The notes under the pieces are model-generated. The model had not been told where the DNA came from. It worked only from the letters and a program-made list of their open reading frames with translations, and did no database searches. Of a stretch of 64,000 nt of DNA, positions 21,346 to 33,627 are shown piece by piece. The number at the start of each line of letters is the position of its first letter. Position 1 is the stretch's first letter. The stretch comes from Strongylocentrotus droebachiensis (lineage: Eukaryota; Echinodermata; Echinoidea; Camarodonta; Strongylocentrotidae), in NCBI GenBank assembly GCA_035222895.1, contig JAVYIG010002384.1:65001-129000 (forward strand). The letters run 5' to 3'. The translations under genes were made by a program, and so were the position numbers.

Positions 21346-22077
21346 GTGCAAATTGCTTTTATGATATATGTTGCAGTTTTGTTTGTGACTTAAAGATGTA
21401 TCAGCTATTAGATGTGACTTTAATTTGTTATCAATAAACCTTGTCAATTCAATTCAATTCAATAGTCAACAATGACAGTAGTAGTTCTAGTAGCTGTGGT
21501 TATATTCTGATCCTTATTATCATGATTTTGTTTTGCAACACATCATGGGCCCAGGAATTATCGCTATACTACATCCCAGATATCTACCAAATCTCTCAAT
21601 TAATTGCTGAAATATTATGAAGAGAAAAAGAAGAAACAGGATAGAAGATTATTTTCAAAATAAAGTAAAATATAAAGAAGAATAAAATAAACAGTATAAT
21701 CATGACAATATACAATATGCCAAAAATTAATATCTTTAAGTTAACCCTTATTTGCATCTTGCTCATGTTTTGCTTGTTTTTGGGGGTACGGGAGGATTAA
21801 CATTAACACAAAATGAACCTCTTTATATGATCGCATTATGTCTTGTTAATTCTATTTTTTATTGTTTTCTGACTGTTTCGCTCATGGTTTTGTCTAGCTT
21901 TATATATCATGTTAATTTTTAAGGGAAACACAATTTTGCGACGATTTTTGCTGAGTTTTAGCAAAAATCGTTCGCCATTGCAGCTCTGTGGTACAATCAT
22001 GACATAAAGTAACGATTTACTCTTTCACGACTCAAAACTTTCGGTTGATTCCACTCTGCGGGGGATCAAACAGAAAG
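21346..22077. other. Non-coding stretch with a LINE-like tail
   Basis: TATCAATAAACCTTGTCAAT followed by a TTCAA pentamer repeat (about 21430-21465) looks like the 3' tail of a forward-strand CR1-like LINE. Nothing else is recognised. Confidence 0.4.
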
Positions 22078-22190
22078 AAAGAGAGAGAGAGAGAGAGGGG
22101 GGGAGAGTGAGAGTGAGAGGGAGAGAGAGAGAGAGAGAGAGAGAAATAGAAAGAGAGAGAAAGAGAGAAAGAGAGAAAGAGAGAGAGAGG
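22078..22190. repeat. GA microsatellite
   Basis: A purine-rich GA run with AAA interruptions. Open frames on both strands across it are artefacts. Confidence 0.9.
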
Positions 22191-22234
22191 GGTGCACATT
22201 CCCACGATTTTGATTTGTGGTCTTATTTGATCCA

Positions 22235-22440
22235 TACCTCTCATAATAATAATAATAATGGGTTCTTGTATAGCGCTCATGCCTGTCAGACTTGACCCTG
22301 CTGGTGCTCCGCATTATTACCCCGGCTTAAAAGCATGGCTGCCATTATGGCGCTCTTGCATTTCAAGGAATTAATTCCTGTCAGTTACCCATTTACCTCA
22401 CCTGGGTCGAGATTGGCAAATGCAGATTAATGTCTTGCCA
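22235..22440 (-). mobile_element. SINE fragment with L2/CR1-like tail, reverse strand
   Basis: On the + strand it starts with an AAT repeat, then TTGTATAGCGCTCATGCC and later ATTATTACCCCGGC, and ends near CATTTACCTCACCTGGG. The order (ATT tail, TATAGCGC, ATTACCCCGG) matches the SINE copies in the gene introns. The body is diverged. Confidence 0.5.
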
Positions 22441-23860
22441 AGGGATATTAGTGCCGATTTTTGCATTCTCGCAAACAATGCCTCCTGTTCATCCAATCGT
22501 GGACACATACCACACAAAAATGCTATCAAATGATTCGGGATATACTCTTTCAAAACATGTATGATAACCTTTCGTCCATAGCTGACTTTAGAAATAAATG
22601 ACAATATTCTGAGTGTATACTTATTTTTTACTCACACGGTATGTTATAATTAAAGATTCCAGAAGATTATGCTTACTATGACGTCACATTCACACTTATC
22701 ACTAACAGTCTTGAGTCTATGTGTATCTGTTTGACCTCTCATCCCAATTTCGATTGCTTAACAAAAAACGAAAAAATCTGTATCTTTCTAGTCTCCTTCA
22801 ACTTGTCATACCGTTCCAACTTTTTTTTACATGTATTATGTGCGGCTTGCACATTTCTTCAAAATTGAATTGAACAGTGAGTTCCGTTATTAGTTTCGTT
22901 ATCAATTCGAATAACAGGAAAGTATTACATAGAATCTGCGACGTCGGATTTTATTTGTGCATGTTGACTTGGAGGAATCTTGAAAATCTACTTTAAATCA
23001 AATCTTTTGAAAATATCGGCACTGAAGTTTATAACGCTGAAATTGTAATATTACCTGTTTTCACTAAATTAGATGGGAAATGTTTATCAATGATTATTGC
23101 AATTCATTTTGGTGGGTTATCAATAAATACGGAATAAAAACATAGATGGTGACAATGTTCTTTAAAAATTCCATGATGAAATTACATCTCAAATAAAACA
23201 TGTCACGTCACTAGAAGGTAAATATCCTCTAATACCTTAGGTACATTTCCATATCTCTTGGTTCCCTGATTTCTGTAATATACAAAAGTAATGTTCCTGT
23301 CCGTTCTTTGGAAAGAATGACTCATTTACACGATCTGGAAAGAATGATTTATTTACACGATCTGGAAAGAATTTTCAAATCATCGCGTTTATTTTATTTG
23401 TAAGGTTGTCTGGATATTTTGACGACATCAAACAAATCAAATTTGCCCAATAGTTTAGTGTGGCACAATGCTTTGATAAATCATAGCTATTTATAGGCGT
23501 CTTGTGCTTACATGTAAACGTGCAGTATACGAAGAACAAACATCGGGAGGATCAAACAAACAAATGATAAAACGTTGGCACGAAATTTCCTTTTATTGTG
23601 TTCATTATTTTTTGCTTTTAATATGTTTATGATGAAAAGCAGAATGTTTAATGACTTTATTTATAGTTTCAAAGTGTGTGATTATTACATGGGAATTTCA
23701 AGCTAGTCACATGCACAGTTTCATAATATACTCGATATACCGAGCATTCTTTTTTCCCCCTCTGTTCGACCTTTACATATTTATTTCAGTTTTGAGAGTA
23801 CGTGCAGCATTTTTTTCCTTCTATTCTATTGCTGCGAACTTACCATTAAAATAGATATAT
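22441..23860. other. Non-coding stretch, nothing recognised
   Basis: AT-rich DNA without a domain, RNA gene or clear repeat, apart from a short tandem duplication near 23310-23370 (ACACGATCTGGAAAGAAT). Confidence 0.45.
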
Positions 23861-23944
23861 TTTAATAGAAATCAAATTTTCATTAGATACAGAGTACATA
23901 AACAAGAGATACAAATACAGAAAGAAAGAGTACATCTTAATAAG

Positions 23945-24077
23945 AAGCTTAATATGAAGCTTAATATTATGAGCTTAATATATATAGCTTAATATATGAA
24001 GCTTAATATTATGAAGCTTAATATATAGTTAAGCGTCATATTAAGCTTAATATATGAAGCTTAATATGAAGCTTACA
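23945..24077. repeat. AAGCTTAATAT tandem repeat
   Basis: About ten degenerate copies of GAAGCTTAATAT, with one short inverted segment (ATATAGTTAAGCGTCATATT) near 24025-24046. Confidence 0.85.
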
Positions 24078-25269
24078 TTATTACAAACAGAGAGGAATAT
24101 TACAAACAAATAGAAAAGATGTGTTTTCAGGCACAGCTGTGAGAGCCGTATGGCAATTATTTAGTACAGGGGGTAAGGAGTTCAAGGTTTTGGGGGCAAT
24201 AACGGAAACGCCCTATCACTTATATATTTGTTTACTGGTTCGAGGGACGGTAAGTATTTTACTACTTGCTAATAGTGTATTGCAAATTGATGTGTTTGAA
24301 TGGAGTATATCATCTAGGTATGCTGGGGCCTAATTATTGAGATTCTTGTAAGTGGGAGTTTGAGTCTTATATATGATCCGAATAGTAACGCGAAGCCAGT
24401 GGAGATCAGGGATGAGAGGTTTATTTTTGAGGAGTTGAAGGGAGTTAAGATCTTTAAGCGAAATACCATGGAGTGAGTAGTGGATTACAATAATCTAGAC
24501 GAGACAAAACAAAAGATGTTATGACCGCATGAGAAGAATCTTTATCGTTAAGCTTTCTCATTCTACTCAGGTTACGTATTAGTGGAAATTAACAGATTTT
24601 GATACATTTGAAACATGATCTGAAATATTCATATAATTGTTACAGATGACGAAGGGGAAACGTAAAGTTGAAAAATAGATTTTTAAATCTCTCTTTTTTC
24701 TGTATGTGTGAGCGCCCCTATTATGACAAGATCCACATTTCAAAAGGGGCATAGTTTACTTGTAGTGAATACACCATTTCAAACTGAATTTTTTTGGAAA
24801 TATCTGCTGGACTCTGGGCCTTTTCCAAGTTTGCACCTTTGCCGCAAACTGCGATATCTCCTGGACAATATCTTGAAAAACCTGTGTATATATTTGGGTC
24901 TTGCCTTTTTGTCAAAATAGGAACTATTGCCATTAAAACTTCACAGTGATTTTCTTTCTTCGAATGGATCACACTTCGAAATTTTTTACAAATAAGTTAC
25001 AACCTAGTATTTTTGTCTTTTCCTGAAAATCGAAAGAGCCCACTATGCATAGAACGAGTACCTGATCAAAACTTTTCTTAGAGTAACAAGCCCTTCAAAG
25101 TTAAATTGTGTATTTCAACTATGACATCACACCTAAATAAAACACACATTTCATATAGTTATTAGTTAATATTGTTGTTTTAAAGGTTTTATGTGATGCT
25201 TTGCATTTTCAATCTATTCCCAACTCTAATGAAGTCATCATCACCTTTTTCCCTCACCCGAAGATACCA
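24078..25269. other. Non-coding stretch, possibly old repeats
   Basis: No gene is supported. 24120-24600 is less AT-rich and may be the 3' region of an old LINE, but I cannot recognise a protein in any frame. Confidence 0.35.
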
Positions 25270-25288
25270 GGGGGGGGGGGGGGGGGGG
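25270..25288. repeat. Poly-G tract (19 G)
   Basis: An uninterrupted run of G after GATACCA. Confidence 0.95.
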
Positions 25289-25471
25289 TATGTGTTGATG
25301 GGTCTACGGGTTTACTGTATGTATACTTGCACACACATCAACGGTATTTCCATTCTGGTGTCAGCATATAATGGCCTTCTGCATATGGAAACTGAGTAAC
25401 TTTGTCTCAGATTCTGAAAAAAAAATCCTGGATTTAGCTCATGCTGCAAATATATTTATAAACCTTTAGGT

Positions 25472-25765
25472 AAGTCAGGAAGCCAATGACTTTTACAAGC
25501 CGATCGCCTGTCTGATTATCAAGATATTTATGATCGAAAATCGGAACCAAATTTTGCGTTTTCCTAACGCTTTTCATAACACTACAGTCTATTGGGGAAA
25601 ACGAGTATGGAACCGGTCACTCAAAGATTTTTACTTTTTGCAGGCACTTCATGATCATTTTGAAGCGCGAATTTTTGTTAGGGCTTCAATATTAATTATT
25701 ACACCATATCACAGACACTGATAACACGTAGGGCCGTGTACCTCAGATTTAACATTGTTAAGCGA
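25472..25765 (+). repeat. Dispersed repeat, copy 1 (partner at 44388-44673)
   Basis: Shared in order with 44388-44673: GATCGCCTGTCTGATTATCA, ACTACAGT then TATTGGGG, CCGGTCACTCAAAG, CATATCACAGACACTGATA, GTAGGGCCGTG/ATAGGGCCGTG and CTCAGATTTAACATTGTTAA. No coding capacity was recognised. The partner lies in gene B intron 3. Confidence 0.8.
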
Positions 25766-26024
25766 TGCCTTTATTTGCCTGCACTTTACCAGGATCAAAG
25801 TACCACTTTTGCACGAGTGTACTTTTTCTTGACTGAAACAACAGTAAACCTGCTTTCGTTTAAACGGATGTCAAAGGTGATTGATCACCGTGTGCATGCT
25901 ATTTACACAAACTTGAATTGAATGGTACCTCCATGTTTTTTTCTTTTTCTTTTTGTCTCTCTGCGCGTTTTGTGTCCAAAAGTGATTCGATGGTCACTAG
26001 TAAACTTGATTTGTATAGATCTGT

Positions 26025-26330
26025 GGGGGGGGGGGGGGGGGGGTGATAGTTATTTAACAATAGACCTGTTTATTTATTTATTTATTTATTTCTGATATTT
26101 ATACAGGGTGGCACATATCACCAATTTGGTGGTCTTCCATGAGGCCCTGTTTGGTAATAATAAAAACAAATAACAGTATCAAAAACAAAATAGATAAATA
26201 CACAAGCATATAAACAGGTAAAATACAAATTAATTGGTATCCCCTTGAAATAACTGATCATTCACGAATCATCCTTGATCATTTACAAGAAATAGGTGAA
26301 TGGAATTTTCAAATTAAATACAATTTTTAA
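26025..26330 (-). repeat. Poly-G tract and TTTA-tailed repeat, probably a LINE 3' end
   Basis: A run of 19 G (26025-26043) is followed by a TTTA tetramer repeat (about 26070-26091) and GATATTTATACAGGGTGGCA. On the reverse strand this reads as a 3' end with a TAAA tail, as in many CR1-like LINEs. No reading frame remains. Confidence 0.4.
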
Positions 26331-26798
26331 AAACGTTCACCTGTTCACGGTTAGCACATTACTGCAATGACTCCGAATATCCACAGATCTTCAGAACATG
26401 AAGAGGTCCCACCTTGTACATTTTGAAATAATCACTCAGCGATGGAGGTGCTTTATAAATAGCCTTTGTTTCCCCTTTTCAAAGAATACTTCCACCTGTG
26501 TATCATGGAGTGCACTGAATGTGCATGAATGAATTATGATTAACTAACTTTCATGAGCACGTATCCAGTATTTCGTCTCCGTGTATTTCAACATTTGTTC
26601 TGCAATGACCTTTATCTGCTCTTGCTCAGACTGCAACCGTGAACTGGCTCATTGAAATGGCTCAATATCCCATTTCATGTATTAAATATTCAAATCCCAT
26701 TGAGCCTAAAATAATAATACTAATAATAAAAGTGTCTACTTGTATAGCACACAGGTGTTGTGCTTTTACCACAAAATGCATAGGCAAGATGAAGATAA

Positions 26799-27192
26799 CT
26801 TAAAGATAAAGGTGAGTTCTGGTAAAAAAACAGAAAATGAATTCTAACAGAATCAAACGAAACTTACACTGAATGTTCAAGATTACAAATAAATGTAATT
26901 TGCCAAACAATGTTGGTAGAAAATGTAAACTAGATGAGTAATGAGCATATAAAGATTAGGAAATCAAGGTTAGTTGCCCCGACACCATTTGTGTAGTCCC
27001 ATATACATCTTTCTGTGTACAGTGCTTGTTACTTTACCAAGACTGGGCCAAACTTATTATGATTTTGATGACTCCAGAACTTTGCAGTGCACACCAATAC
27101 TTACATGCTACATGATCATATTTTTCTGATCCATTCCACACCTTTTTTTTCACAATGCAATCAGATGACCAGAACTCACCTTTATCTTTAAG
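26799..27192. mobile_element. MITE with perfect 25 bp ends
   Basis: 26799-26823 and 27168-27192 are exact inverted repeats (CTTAAAGATAAAGG then TGAGTTCTGGT). The interior segment CTTTCTGTGTACAGTGCTTG ... TTTACCAAGACTGGGCCAAA recurs in inverted orientation at 28442-28510, so a second, partial copy lies there. Confidence 0.75.
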
Positions 27193-27654
27193 ATTACAAT
27201 CTCATTTTTTTTCTTCTCATTTGTCTATTTATTGTCTTTCCTTTTCTTCATAATTTTGAAATAAGCAATATTTCCATGATTCCATTTAGACAATTCTACA
27301 CATATTTATATATAGATGTCCTAATAATGTCCCATGTAAGGTTATACATACCATTTCAAAATTGCCTCATACATTAAAATATAAAATAGGCTTTTATTTG
27401 AAGATTAAAGGGGGAATCTTAGTCCTAATTTAAAATTTCGAGGCCAAGGAAAGTAGTAAAAACCTTGTTTCAAATATTTCAGTAACATGCATGAAGGTAA
27501 CTTGGAGATGCCATTTTGGAACCTGGGCACATCATGCCACACGGGCCAAATTTGAGGTGACTTGACATCTAGTGTTGCTAAGGAAGTGTTAATCTAACTC
27601 TGTGCAAAATTTGGTGCTTTTATCACAAAATGCATCGATATACCACCCTAATAG

Positions 27655-27845
27655 AAGGTAAGGATTGAAGCCCCACTGTCCTACTTGTAGCTTCTTGCTC
27701 CCTCTATATAGAAAACTTCCCCAATCGGTGCCTGTTGGTCCCCCATGATCCTCTATTTCTTATGTTATTTGAGAGCTGAGTTGATGAGATAGCCACCTGT
27801 CAGTGACCTCGCTGTGTGGTCTAATCCCTCCTAGCCACACTAGTG
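27655..27845 (+). repeat. Dispersed repeat, copy 1 (partner at 47853-48050)
   Basis: Shared in order with 47853-48050: GATTGAAGCCCCACTG, TGCCTGTTGGTCCCCCATGA, TTCTTATGTTA and CACCTGT[CT]AGTGACCT. The partner is in gene B intron 6, in the same orientation. Confidence 0.8.
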
Positions 27846-27867
27846 TTGATAAGCTTTAAAAACTCCG

Positions 27868-28110
27868 TGTATTGTATTGTATTGTATCTATTAGACTTCA
27901 TTGACGTACATCAATATTCTGTTTATAAACATATAAATCAATTTACAATGCAATGTAACAAATCAATATTATGTTTGTTTAACAAATATATCATATAAAT
28001 CAGTTTACAATGTAATTTAACAAGTCAATATTCTTGTTGTAAACATATATATCATACAAATAAATTTACGATGCAGTGTACATGTATATAGCAAGACAGA
28101 AGGAACATTA
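27868..28110 (-). repeat. GTATT tail and three short tandem units, probably a LINE 3' end
   Basis: A GTATT pentamer run (about 27868-27888) precedes three related units of about 62-70 bp (AATCAATATTATG, AAGTCAATATTCTTG and CATCAATATTCTG, each followed by ACATATA-type DNA and AATTTACAATGCA-type DNA). This resembles a reverse-strand LINE 3' UTR with a short-repeat tail. Confidence 0.4.
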
Positions 28111-28439
28111 AATAAAGCAGAAACAAGCTGTTTTTCTTCTCGTAATAACATGACATATAATGCATAAAGTAAATAATATAATGTACCATACTACATTTTA
28201 GAGATATGAAACCTAATATAGCAATTTTCAAAATAAATTATAACTCATGCTATACAAAATAGGTAAATGAGGTACGTGTATGCAATGATCCACTCAAAAT
28301 AACACAAACGACCCAAAACTATTTGGAAATTAAACCATTCCACTGCTGTCTTCTTCGGGATAATCCTCGGGATTGATCATGTAGCATATCAGTATGGGTG
28401 TGTACTACAGGGTTCTGGAATCATCAAAACGATAAGAAA

Positions 28440-28515
28440 TTTGGCCCAGTCTTGGTAAAGTTTACCAAGCAACGTACACAGAAAGATGTTTATGGGACTA
28501 CACGAACATGTGGCA
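28440..28515 (-). mobile_element. Inverted partial copy of the 26799-27192 MITE
   Basis: TTGGCCCAGTCTTGGTAAAG, then GTACACAGAAAGATGT and TGGGACTACACG, complement the interior of 26799-27192. Flanks on both sides show no further feature from 28111 to 28790. Confidence 0.55.
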
Positions 28516-28794
28516 TAAATATCAGTCCCGATTTGTATGCTGTTACATGCCATATTTAGAATATATTTAAGAGCCATGCTTTTCGGGGAACATGTTTTAT
28601 CTGATCTCCTTCCACACTTGCATAATAACAATAATAACGCTCACAAGTTATTTTTTTCACATCTTCCCAAAACCCAACCTTCTCTTTAAAAGTGGGTATT
28701 CCTAAATCTCCCGCAAATGACTAAAGAGCGCATGCGCCTGAGAACATGGATATTGTAGACATTTTTGTTGTTGATTTTTTGCTATAAAATAATA

Positions 28795-30070
28795 CAAAGG
28801 ACACAAATAAAACATGGGCCATTATAAATGAATTGGAAGATGGCCAAGAAATATCAAATTTTACAGGGATCTATACAAATAAATGAACTGGTTTGTATTG
28901 TTGTTGTTTTTTGTTAGAAAAATATTAATGGAAAGTATGTCAATCTACATACTATGTGCATTAGCTATTGTCATTTTAGACATTTCATATTTAGTGCTTC
29001 CAAATAAATGTGCATATAATGTGGCAAATCTAAAGGGTCTTTGTTTTTAAAGTGATATCTTAATGTCAGTGAATGAAATGATATTTTCAGATCCACATAG
29101 TGAGCATAATTCGCAAAATATGCAAATGAACATTGTCCATGATAGGAAATGCATATACCCAATTGTTATAATTCAAATGCCCCACACTATGTAGTTAATG
29201 TTACTAACCATGGTGGACACATTTTAATGTCCACATTTTCAGCCCAGTTTGATGCTATGCAAATAAGCGTCCGTCATAACGAAAACCAAATCCACGTTAT
29301 TTTGTTGGGATTTGATAATATCAAATTGTTTAAGCATGTTGTATGAGCTTCTACTAAAAAATGTAAATATTCATTTTTATTTCCTAATTTGACCACTATA
29401 CTAAACAAAATCCAAAAAGGAATTACTATTGCAATTTGCTATACAATAATACAAAGGAGTCAACTAAAACATGGGCCATTAACAATGAATTAGAAAATGG
29501 CCAAGATATGACAAAATCTGTAGGGATCTATAAAATAAATGAGTTAGTATATTTTATTTTTCACGAATCTTCTCTCGAAATATTCTCACTTCAGTAACTA
29601 TTTCGTTTGTTTTTTTCTACATTTTTCAAATTGATTCGAAGTTAGGCTGGGCTACACCTTTAATAGTGGTTATTCCCAGATCTCCCGCACCTTATACAAA
29701 GGACACAAATAAAACATGGGCCAGTAAAATGAATTAGAAGATGGCCAAGATATGACAACTTTTATAGGGATCAAAAACAATTAATGAACTAGCTTGTATC
29801 GTCGTTTTTTTTGTTAGGAAAATATAAGTAGTGGAAACTATTAAAATCTACATGTGCATTAGCTTTTGTCATATTAGATATTTCATATTAATGTTCCCAC
29901 ATGAATGTGCATATATGTGATAAATATAAAGGGTCTCTGTGTTTTAAGTGATATGTTAATGTCAGTGAATGAAATGATATTTAAAAACAAATCAACATTA
30001 TTTTGTTTGATTTGATAATATCAATTTGTTAAAACATTTTGTATGAGCTTCTACTAAAAAATATAAAAAA
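28795..30070 (+). repeat. Repeated blocks with AAAACATGGGCCA
   Basis: A block with ACAAATAAAACATGGGCCA, GATGGCCAAGA and AGGGATC occurs near 28800, 29455 and 29700. A second block with TTCATATT, AAATGTGCATATA-type DNA and GTCAGTGAATGAAATGATAT occurs near 28980-29085 and 29880-29980. The segment is therefore a partial duplication of about 0.9 kb plus an extra short copy. No gene is visible. Confidence 0.7.
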
Positions 30071-30105
30071 TATTTGTTTTAAAACATTAACAAACAAAAA
30101 ATTAA

Positions 30106-30832
30106 AATCATTTTTTCTTCCTTTCCTTCCCTTCCCTTCATTCTCTTCTCTTCTCTTCCTTTCTCTTCTCTTCTCTTCTTTTTACTTCCTTCTCTTCACT
30201 TCTCTTCTTTTTACTTCCTTCCCTTCCCTTCATTCTCTTCTCTTCTCTTCCTTTCTCTTCTTTTCACTTCCTTCTCTTCTCTTCTCTTCCCTTCTCTTCT
30301 TTTCTCTTCCTTCCCTTCCCTTCATTCTCTTCTCTTCTCTTCTCTTCCTTTCTCTTCTCTTCCCTTCTATTCTTTTCTCTTCCTTCCCTTCCCTTCATTC
30401 TCTTCTCTTCTATTCCCTTCTCTTCTTTTCTCTTCCTTCCCTTCCCTTCATTCTCTTCCCTTCTCTTCTCTTCCTTTCTCTTCTCTTCCCTTCTCTTCTT
30501 TTCACTTCCTTCCCTTCCCTTCATTCTCTTCTCTTCTCTTCTCTTCCTTTCTCTTCTCTTCCCTTCTCTTCTTTTCTCTTCCTTCCCTTCTCTTCATTCT
30601 CTTCTCTTCTCTTCTCTTATTTTCTCTTCCTTCCCTTCCCTTCATTCTCTTCTCTTCTCTTCTCTTCTCTTCCTTTCTCTTATCTTCTCTTCTCTTCCCT
30701 TCTCTTCTTTTCACTTCCTTCCCTTCCCTTCATTCTCTTCTCTTCTCTTCTCTTCCTTTCTCTTCTCTTCTCTTCCTTCCCTTCCTTTCCCTTCTCTTCT
30801 CTGTTTTCCCTTATCTACTCTTCTATTCACCC
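30106..30832. repeat. Polypyrimidine tract with TCTTC units and a higher-order period
   Basis: More than 700 bp of nearly pure C/T on the + strand, built from CTTCT, CTTCC and CTTTT units. A longer block of about 60-80 bp recurs, marked by CCTTCCCTTCCCTTCATTCT. The long open frames on both strands here (Phe/Leu/Ser/Pro on +, Glu/Lys/Arg on -) are products of the repeat. Confidence 0.95.
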
Positions 30833-30900
30833 CTCTCTCTCTCTTTCCCTATCTTTCTTCCCCCTCCACTCGAACTACATGTGTAAACACATGACACATA

Positions 30901-30951
30901 GGCATATACGCCCCCTATCCACACATTGTGTAGATAGGGGGCGTATATGCC
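30901..30951. repeat. Perfect hairpin with 19 bp arms
   Basis: 30901-30919 (GGCATATACGCCCCCTATC) and 30933-30951 are exact inverted repeats. The 13-base spacer contains ACACA and TGTGT, which can extend the stem with one mismatch. Confidence 0.9.
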
Positions 30952-31030
30952 CATGTGTGTACACTTTTCTACTGGTATGTTATATCTAATAAAATCTCGT
31001 CAACCATGTTTTGTCATTCGGAGAGCTCAG

Positions 31031-31318
31031 TTCCAAAACCAAAAGGGACTACATCCATTTGTATCAATTTTGTTATTGTTTTATTTTTACTTTTTGGCAT
31101 TTATGTACACATTTCCAGTAGCATCATCCACTGACACTTCTAAAAATCTGAATTTCTCCCAATAAGTCAAAAATGGCATTTGAAAATCAGTTCGGTTCCA
31201 AAAGGTACTATATCCAATCAAGTCATGAATTGTAACTTGCATACAGTATGCAATATGTTCGGTTCTAAAAAGTACTACATCCAATTTTTTGTTCCAAAAG
31301 GTACTACATCCACAACAA
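31031..31318 (+). repeat. Four scattered copies of a 20 bp motif
   Basis: CCAAAAGGTACTACATCCA or close variants start near 31036, 31196, 31264 and 31294, with irregular spacing. Confidence 0.65.
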
Positions 31319-32520
31319 TTAAAACAACACAAATTAATGAAAATTTTTTGGACAGACTTAGATTTTTTTAAAGAGTGGTTTTGTACTTGTATCATATAAA
31401 TGATATAATACAATAGTATAATCAGCTAAAGTATCATCGTTCGGGGTAGCTTTTGTTTGTTTGATGTATTTCAACCGTTTTTCTACTAATGTGTTTGAAC
31501 TGTATAACTTTCTGGCAATCATTTGATAAACTATGCATTTACATTGAATATATTCATAATTCCTAAACGATGTAATACATATAAACATGAAATTAATTCA
31601 AATGAGAATCATGGTTGTTTAAAATTCACAAGAGTTGCCGTAAATAAAAATTTAAATAAAAAGCACTTAGGTAGTATGAATCTGCTTAAATATCACAAAA
31701 GCAGAAGGGAACAAATTATTCCCAAGATGTTGACAGATCATATGTTTCTATTGCAAACAAGGCTGTGTACACAACTTTTTATTGAAAAAGGGGATGAAAA
31801 GTCCACAAGTTACGCTATTTGTTCAAAAACATAAATATGCCTGCACTCATTGTGCAGACAGAGTCGAAGGTCGCGAGACCGATAACAATAGGTGGTGACG
31901 TCAGAAACGTATGGATATTTCCTTAGTGTTGATCTTTCAAATTTGTGTGAACTTTCATTTTCATATTTGAGTGAGGTTACATCACATATTCTTTCGACAG
32001 GGTTACTTATCCCTGAACAAATGCCCACTGATGCTCTATATCGACGTTTCGAATGGTTGTACCTATCGCCTCCAAGATTAGTGTGTATAACGGGTCTATA
32101 TACCCTTGGGTTGGACCACTGCGCATGTCAGGGGGGTTATGCTCTTAATATGGTTGCGTATTTCTTGAATTGCCATTTTTCCTCCTCTATTTATTTGTCC
32201 TTATTTCAGTTTTTGTCCACATCGATCTCATTTACTCATTTTTTCTGTCCTATTTTTTCATCTTTCCCATTACATCTCTCTCTATATATATATATATCCT
32301 CCATCTCTCCCCTATTTCTATCTATCTCTCTCCCTTTCATTTTCTATACCTCTCTCTACTCTTTCTTACTTTTGATGTCTCTCCCTCTTCCTATCTCTTT
32401 CTCTCTCTCTCATCCTCTTATATCATCTAGCTTTCTTAATTTTCCTTACGATGGTTCTCTATCCTCCTTTCTGTCCTTCTTTCTTCATTTTCCATTGCGT
32501 TTCTTCCACTCCCTCGAAGC
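31319..32520. other. Non-coding stretch with pyrimidine-rich DNA
   Basis: No gene is supported. 32165-32515 is rich in CT with a TA repeat near 32281-32297. A 236-codon open frame crosses this area, but it is low in complexity and ends in a poly-glycine translated from a G run. Confidence 0.5.
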
Positions 32521-32527
32521 CAATCCT

Positions 32528-32559
<32 letters not shown>

Positions 32560-32836
32560 GGGTGTTTCACAAAGACTAAAATCAACTTTAAGTTGGACTT
32601 GACTATGGCAAGCCGTTCATGCCACTGTTTGCTCTCACCCTTAACTGGAATCGGTCTCTTAAAGGACGTACAAATCATTGTCACCAATCTAAAGAATTTA
32701 CATTTTTGGATAATTCATTATTGAAGGAAAATGCAATATCTAAAGATCATAATGTTGAGACCAAACAGTGGCATGAACCGCCTGCCATAGTTAAGTCCAA
32801 CTTGAAGTCAATCTTAGTCTTTGTGAAACACCCCCC
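32528..32836. mobile_element. MITE of the GTTTCACAAAG family with a 30-base poly-G end
   Basis: A run of 30 G (32528-32557) leads into GGTGTTTCACAAAGACTAAA. The right end is TTAGTCTTTGTGAAACACCC followed by CCC. Further in, GTTGGACTTGACTATGGC pairs with GCCATAGTTAAGTCCAAC, and GCCGTTCATGCCACTGTTTG pairs with CAAACAGTGGCATGAACCGC. Arms are about 75 bp. Confidence 0.8.
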
Positions 32837-33182
32837 TGTTACACCCACAAATGTAATAACTCCCACAAATGTAATAACGCCCACAAATGTAATAACACTT
32901 TACCCACAAATGTACAACACCCACAAATGTAATAACACTTTACCCACAAATGTAATAATTTCACCCACAAATGTAATAACCACTTACCCACAAATGTAAT
33001 AATTTTGAATCACCCACAAATGTAATAATGACTTTACCCACAAATGTAATAAATTTGAAGTGATATTTTGAATCACCCACAAATGTAATAATGACTTTAC
33101 CCACAAATGTAATAAATTTGAAGTGATATTTTGTCGAATTTGTTCAAACTAAAACCCTGTAATAAAGCATGGGTATAGCTAA

Positions 33183-33627
33183 CTACCACCTAGCTAACTA
33201 CCCCCGGACATCTACCCCCAGTCAACTACCCCTCCCCGGACATCTACCCCCGGACATCTTACCCCATCCAACTACCCCTCCCCCTGGACAACTAACTCCC
33301 CCTCCAACTACCCCCCCGGACATCTACCCCCAAGCAAATTAAGGTAGTTGGGGGTAGTTGCCCGGGGGTAGTTGGATGGGGGTAGATGTCCGGGGGTAGT
33401 TTTCAGGGTGGGGGTAGTTGGCTGGGGGAAGTTGGAAGGGGATATTTGGATGGGGGGGGGAATGTCCGGGGGTATTTGACGGGGGGGGGTAGATGTCTGG
33501 GGGTAGTTGCCCAGGGATAGTTGTCCGGGGGGTATTGTCCGGGGTAGATGTCCAGGGGTAGTTAGCTGGGGGGGGGGGGGTTATCATTCTTGGGGGTAGT
33601 TAGCTGGGGGTAGTTGGCAGGGGGGTA
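33183..33627. repeat. Head-to-head G/C-rich minisatellite
   Basis: From 33183 to about 33335 the unit reads CAACTACCCCCGGACATCTA with variants. From about 33343 to 33627 its reverse complement GATGTCCGGGGGTAGTT prevails. Orientation switches in AAGCAAATTAAGG (33331-33343). The right half has dense G-runs on the + strand, so hairpin and G-quadruplex forms are both possible. Confidence 0.9.

Noticed and set aside
30039..30989. 316-codon open frame on the + strand and matching Glu/Lys/Arg frames on the - strand
   Set aside because: It is the translation of the polypyrimidine repeat and has no domain.
31892..32602. 236-codon open frame
   Set aside because: It is low-complexity (CT-rich), ends in poly-glycine from a G run, and lacks recognisable domains or splice context.
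33339..33587. Pro/Thr-rich open frame on the - strand
   Set aside because: It is a translation of the C-rich minisatellite.
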